Shown here piece by piece: positions 7,056-7,732 of a DNA stretch of 7,732 nucleotides. Both the position numbers and the translations under genes were made by a program. Source of the stretch: Lutibacter sp. (GTDB taxonomy: Bacteria > Bacteroidota > Bacteroidia > Flavobacteriales > Flavobacteriaceae). A model generated the notes under the pieces. It worked only from the letters and a program-made list of their open reading frames with translations. It was not told the origin of the DNA and searched no databases. The stretch lies in assembly GCA_004195315.1 (NCBI GenBank), contig SDWL01000091.1, positions 1-7,732 of the forward strand, in the 5' to 3' direction. The first letter of the stretch is position 1. Each line of letters starts with the position of its first letter.

Positions 7056-7123
7056 TGCTTTGTTGTTATAATTATGAGATTGTTTCGTTTTACACATATT
7101 AATGATACAATAAACGGCAATAA

Positions 7124-7154
7124 TTGTTTGTTACTATTTGAATTATTACCTTCG
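7124..7154 (+). promoter_or_regulatory. Candidate promoter of recG
   Basis: TTG (7124-7126), a 20-base spacer and TACCTTCG (7147-7154) fit the Bacteroidota -33/-7 arrangement with one mismatch (TTCG for TTTG). The start of transcription would lie near 7161, only about 15 bases before the proposed recG start. Confidence 0.45.
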
Positions 7155-7176
7155 TGTTTTAATAAAAAAAATGTAA

Positions 7177-7713
7177 TTGTACAATCTAAATACTTCTATT
7201 TCATATTTAAAAGGTGTTGGACCTAGTAGAGCAGATTTGTTAAAGACTGAGCTAGGGATTCATACCTTTAGTGATTTGCTTAATTTTTTTCCGAATAGAT
7301 ATATTGATAGATCTCAATTTTTGAAGATTAATCAGTTGCAAGAGAATTCATCTGAAATTCAAATTGTTGGAAAAATCATAAGCATTAAAACGATACAGCA
7401 AAAAAGAGGAAGCAGGCTAGTAGCTACTTTTGTTGATGAAACTGGCTCTTTGGAGTTGGTTTGGTTTCGTGGTGTAAAATGGATTAAAGATGCGATTAAA
7501 ACCAATATTCCTTATGTGATTTTTGGTAAAACAACTTATTTTAATGGGATGTTTTCAATGCCACACCCAGAAATTGAGTTGGTTTCAAGTTATCAAAAAA
7601 AATTACAATCGGTTATGCAACCGGTGTATCCTTCAACTGAAAAATTAACAAATAAAGGAGTAACAAATAGGATTGTTTCAACAATGATTCAAAATTTATT
7701 TGAAGAATTAAAC
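7177..7713 (+). CDS. recG: ATP-dependent DNA helicase RecG, N-terminal part (3'-truncated by contig end)
   Basis: RecG remodels stalled replication forks and branch-migrates Holliday junctions. The visible 179 residues cover the N-terminal wedge region. The protein opens with YLKGVGPSRADLL (10-22), then TFSDLLNFFPNRYIDR, and an OB-fold that includes IQIVGKIISI, RGSRLVATFVDETGSLELVW and FGKTTYFNGMFSMPHPEIEL. The helicase motifs lie beyond the edge. The frame would continue through the last 19 bases, but these are sequencing adapter, so the genomic part ends at 7713. The TTG at 7177 is the best start: it gives MYNLNTSISYLKGVG, close to the usual spacing to the YLKGVG motif. The only in-frame ATG just upstream (7171) is followed at once by TAA. 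It is divergent from the methyltransferase gene. Confidence 0.88.
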
Positions 7714-7732
7714 CTGTCTCTTATACACATCT
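7714..7732. other. Tn5 mosaic-end (Nextera) adapter remnant
   Basis: The window ends CTGTCTCTTATACACATCT, which is the exact reverse complement of the 19-base Tn5 mosaic end AGATGTGTATAAGAGACAG used in transposase-based library preparation. It abuts the recG frame at the very end of the sequence. It is an untrimmed adapter, not an inserted mobile element. Confidence 0.97.

Noticed and set aside
7714..7732. End of a transposon or insertion sequence
   Set aside because: The exact 19-base mosaic end at the very edge of the sequence, with no transposase and no further element, is a library adapter.

Overview
This looks like a draft contig end from a member of the Bacteroidota, most likely family Flavobacteriaceae. 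The DNA is strongly AT-rich. Upstream of genes I see Bacteroidota-type promoters (TTG, about 20 bases, then TAnnTTTG) rather than sigma70 boxes, and Shine-Dalgarno sites are weak or absent. The proteins read as flavobacterial: a GyrA/ParC-type subunit with the phrase KTEIRLFDDIVATK, RecG beginning YLKGVGPSRADLL, and an RsmB/NOP-type methyltransferase. The last 19 bases are the Tn5 mosaic end used in Nextera libraries, so the right edge is a sequencing artefact and not genome.

Layout from left to right. Positions 1-1226 (+) hold the C-terminal part of a type IIA topoisomerase A subunit, open at the left edge. A gene-free stretch of 463 bases follows, with a bidirectional terminator near 1536-1566. 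Positions 1690-3902 (-) form a two-gene operon of tandem 6-phosphofructokinase paralogs behind a near-consensus promoter at 3984-4014. The promoter-distal gene (1690-2790) keeps its catalytic residues. The promoter-proximal gene (2835-3902) has lost the catalytic Asp, the Mg-binding Asp and the nucleotide-loop Gly but keeps the sugar-phosphate site. Positions 4132-4899 (+) hold a wrecked gene with several frameshifts and in-frame TAA codons, originally a two-helix membrane protein with a cytoplasmic tail. It ends 2 bases before an intact CYTH-domain phosphohydrolase gene at 4902-5372 (+). A long hairpin at 5639-5694 separates that gene from the convergent RNA methyltransferase gene at 5728-6936 (-). 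A 240-base divergent region then leads to the start of recG (7177-7713, +), cut by the adapter.

The genes are mostly housekeeping: DNA topology, glycolysis, triphosphate metabolism, rRNA modification and replication-fork repair. The most interesting item is the phosphofructokinase pair. A catalytically crippled paralog is encoded directly upstream of an apparently active one in the same operon, which suggests a regulatory subunit. I found no phage, CRISPR, tRNA, rRNA or insertion sequence.
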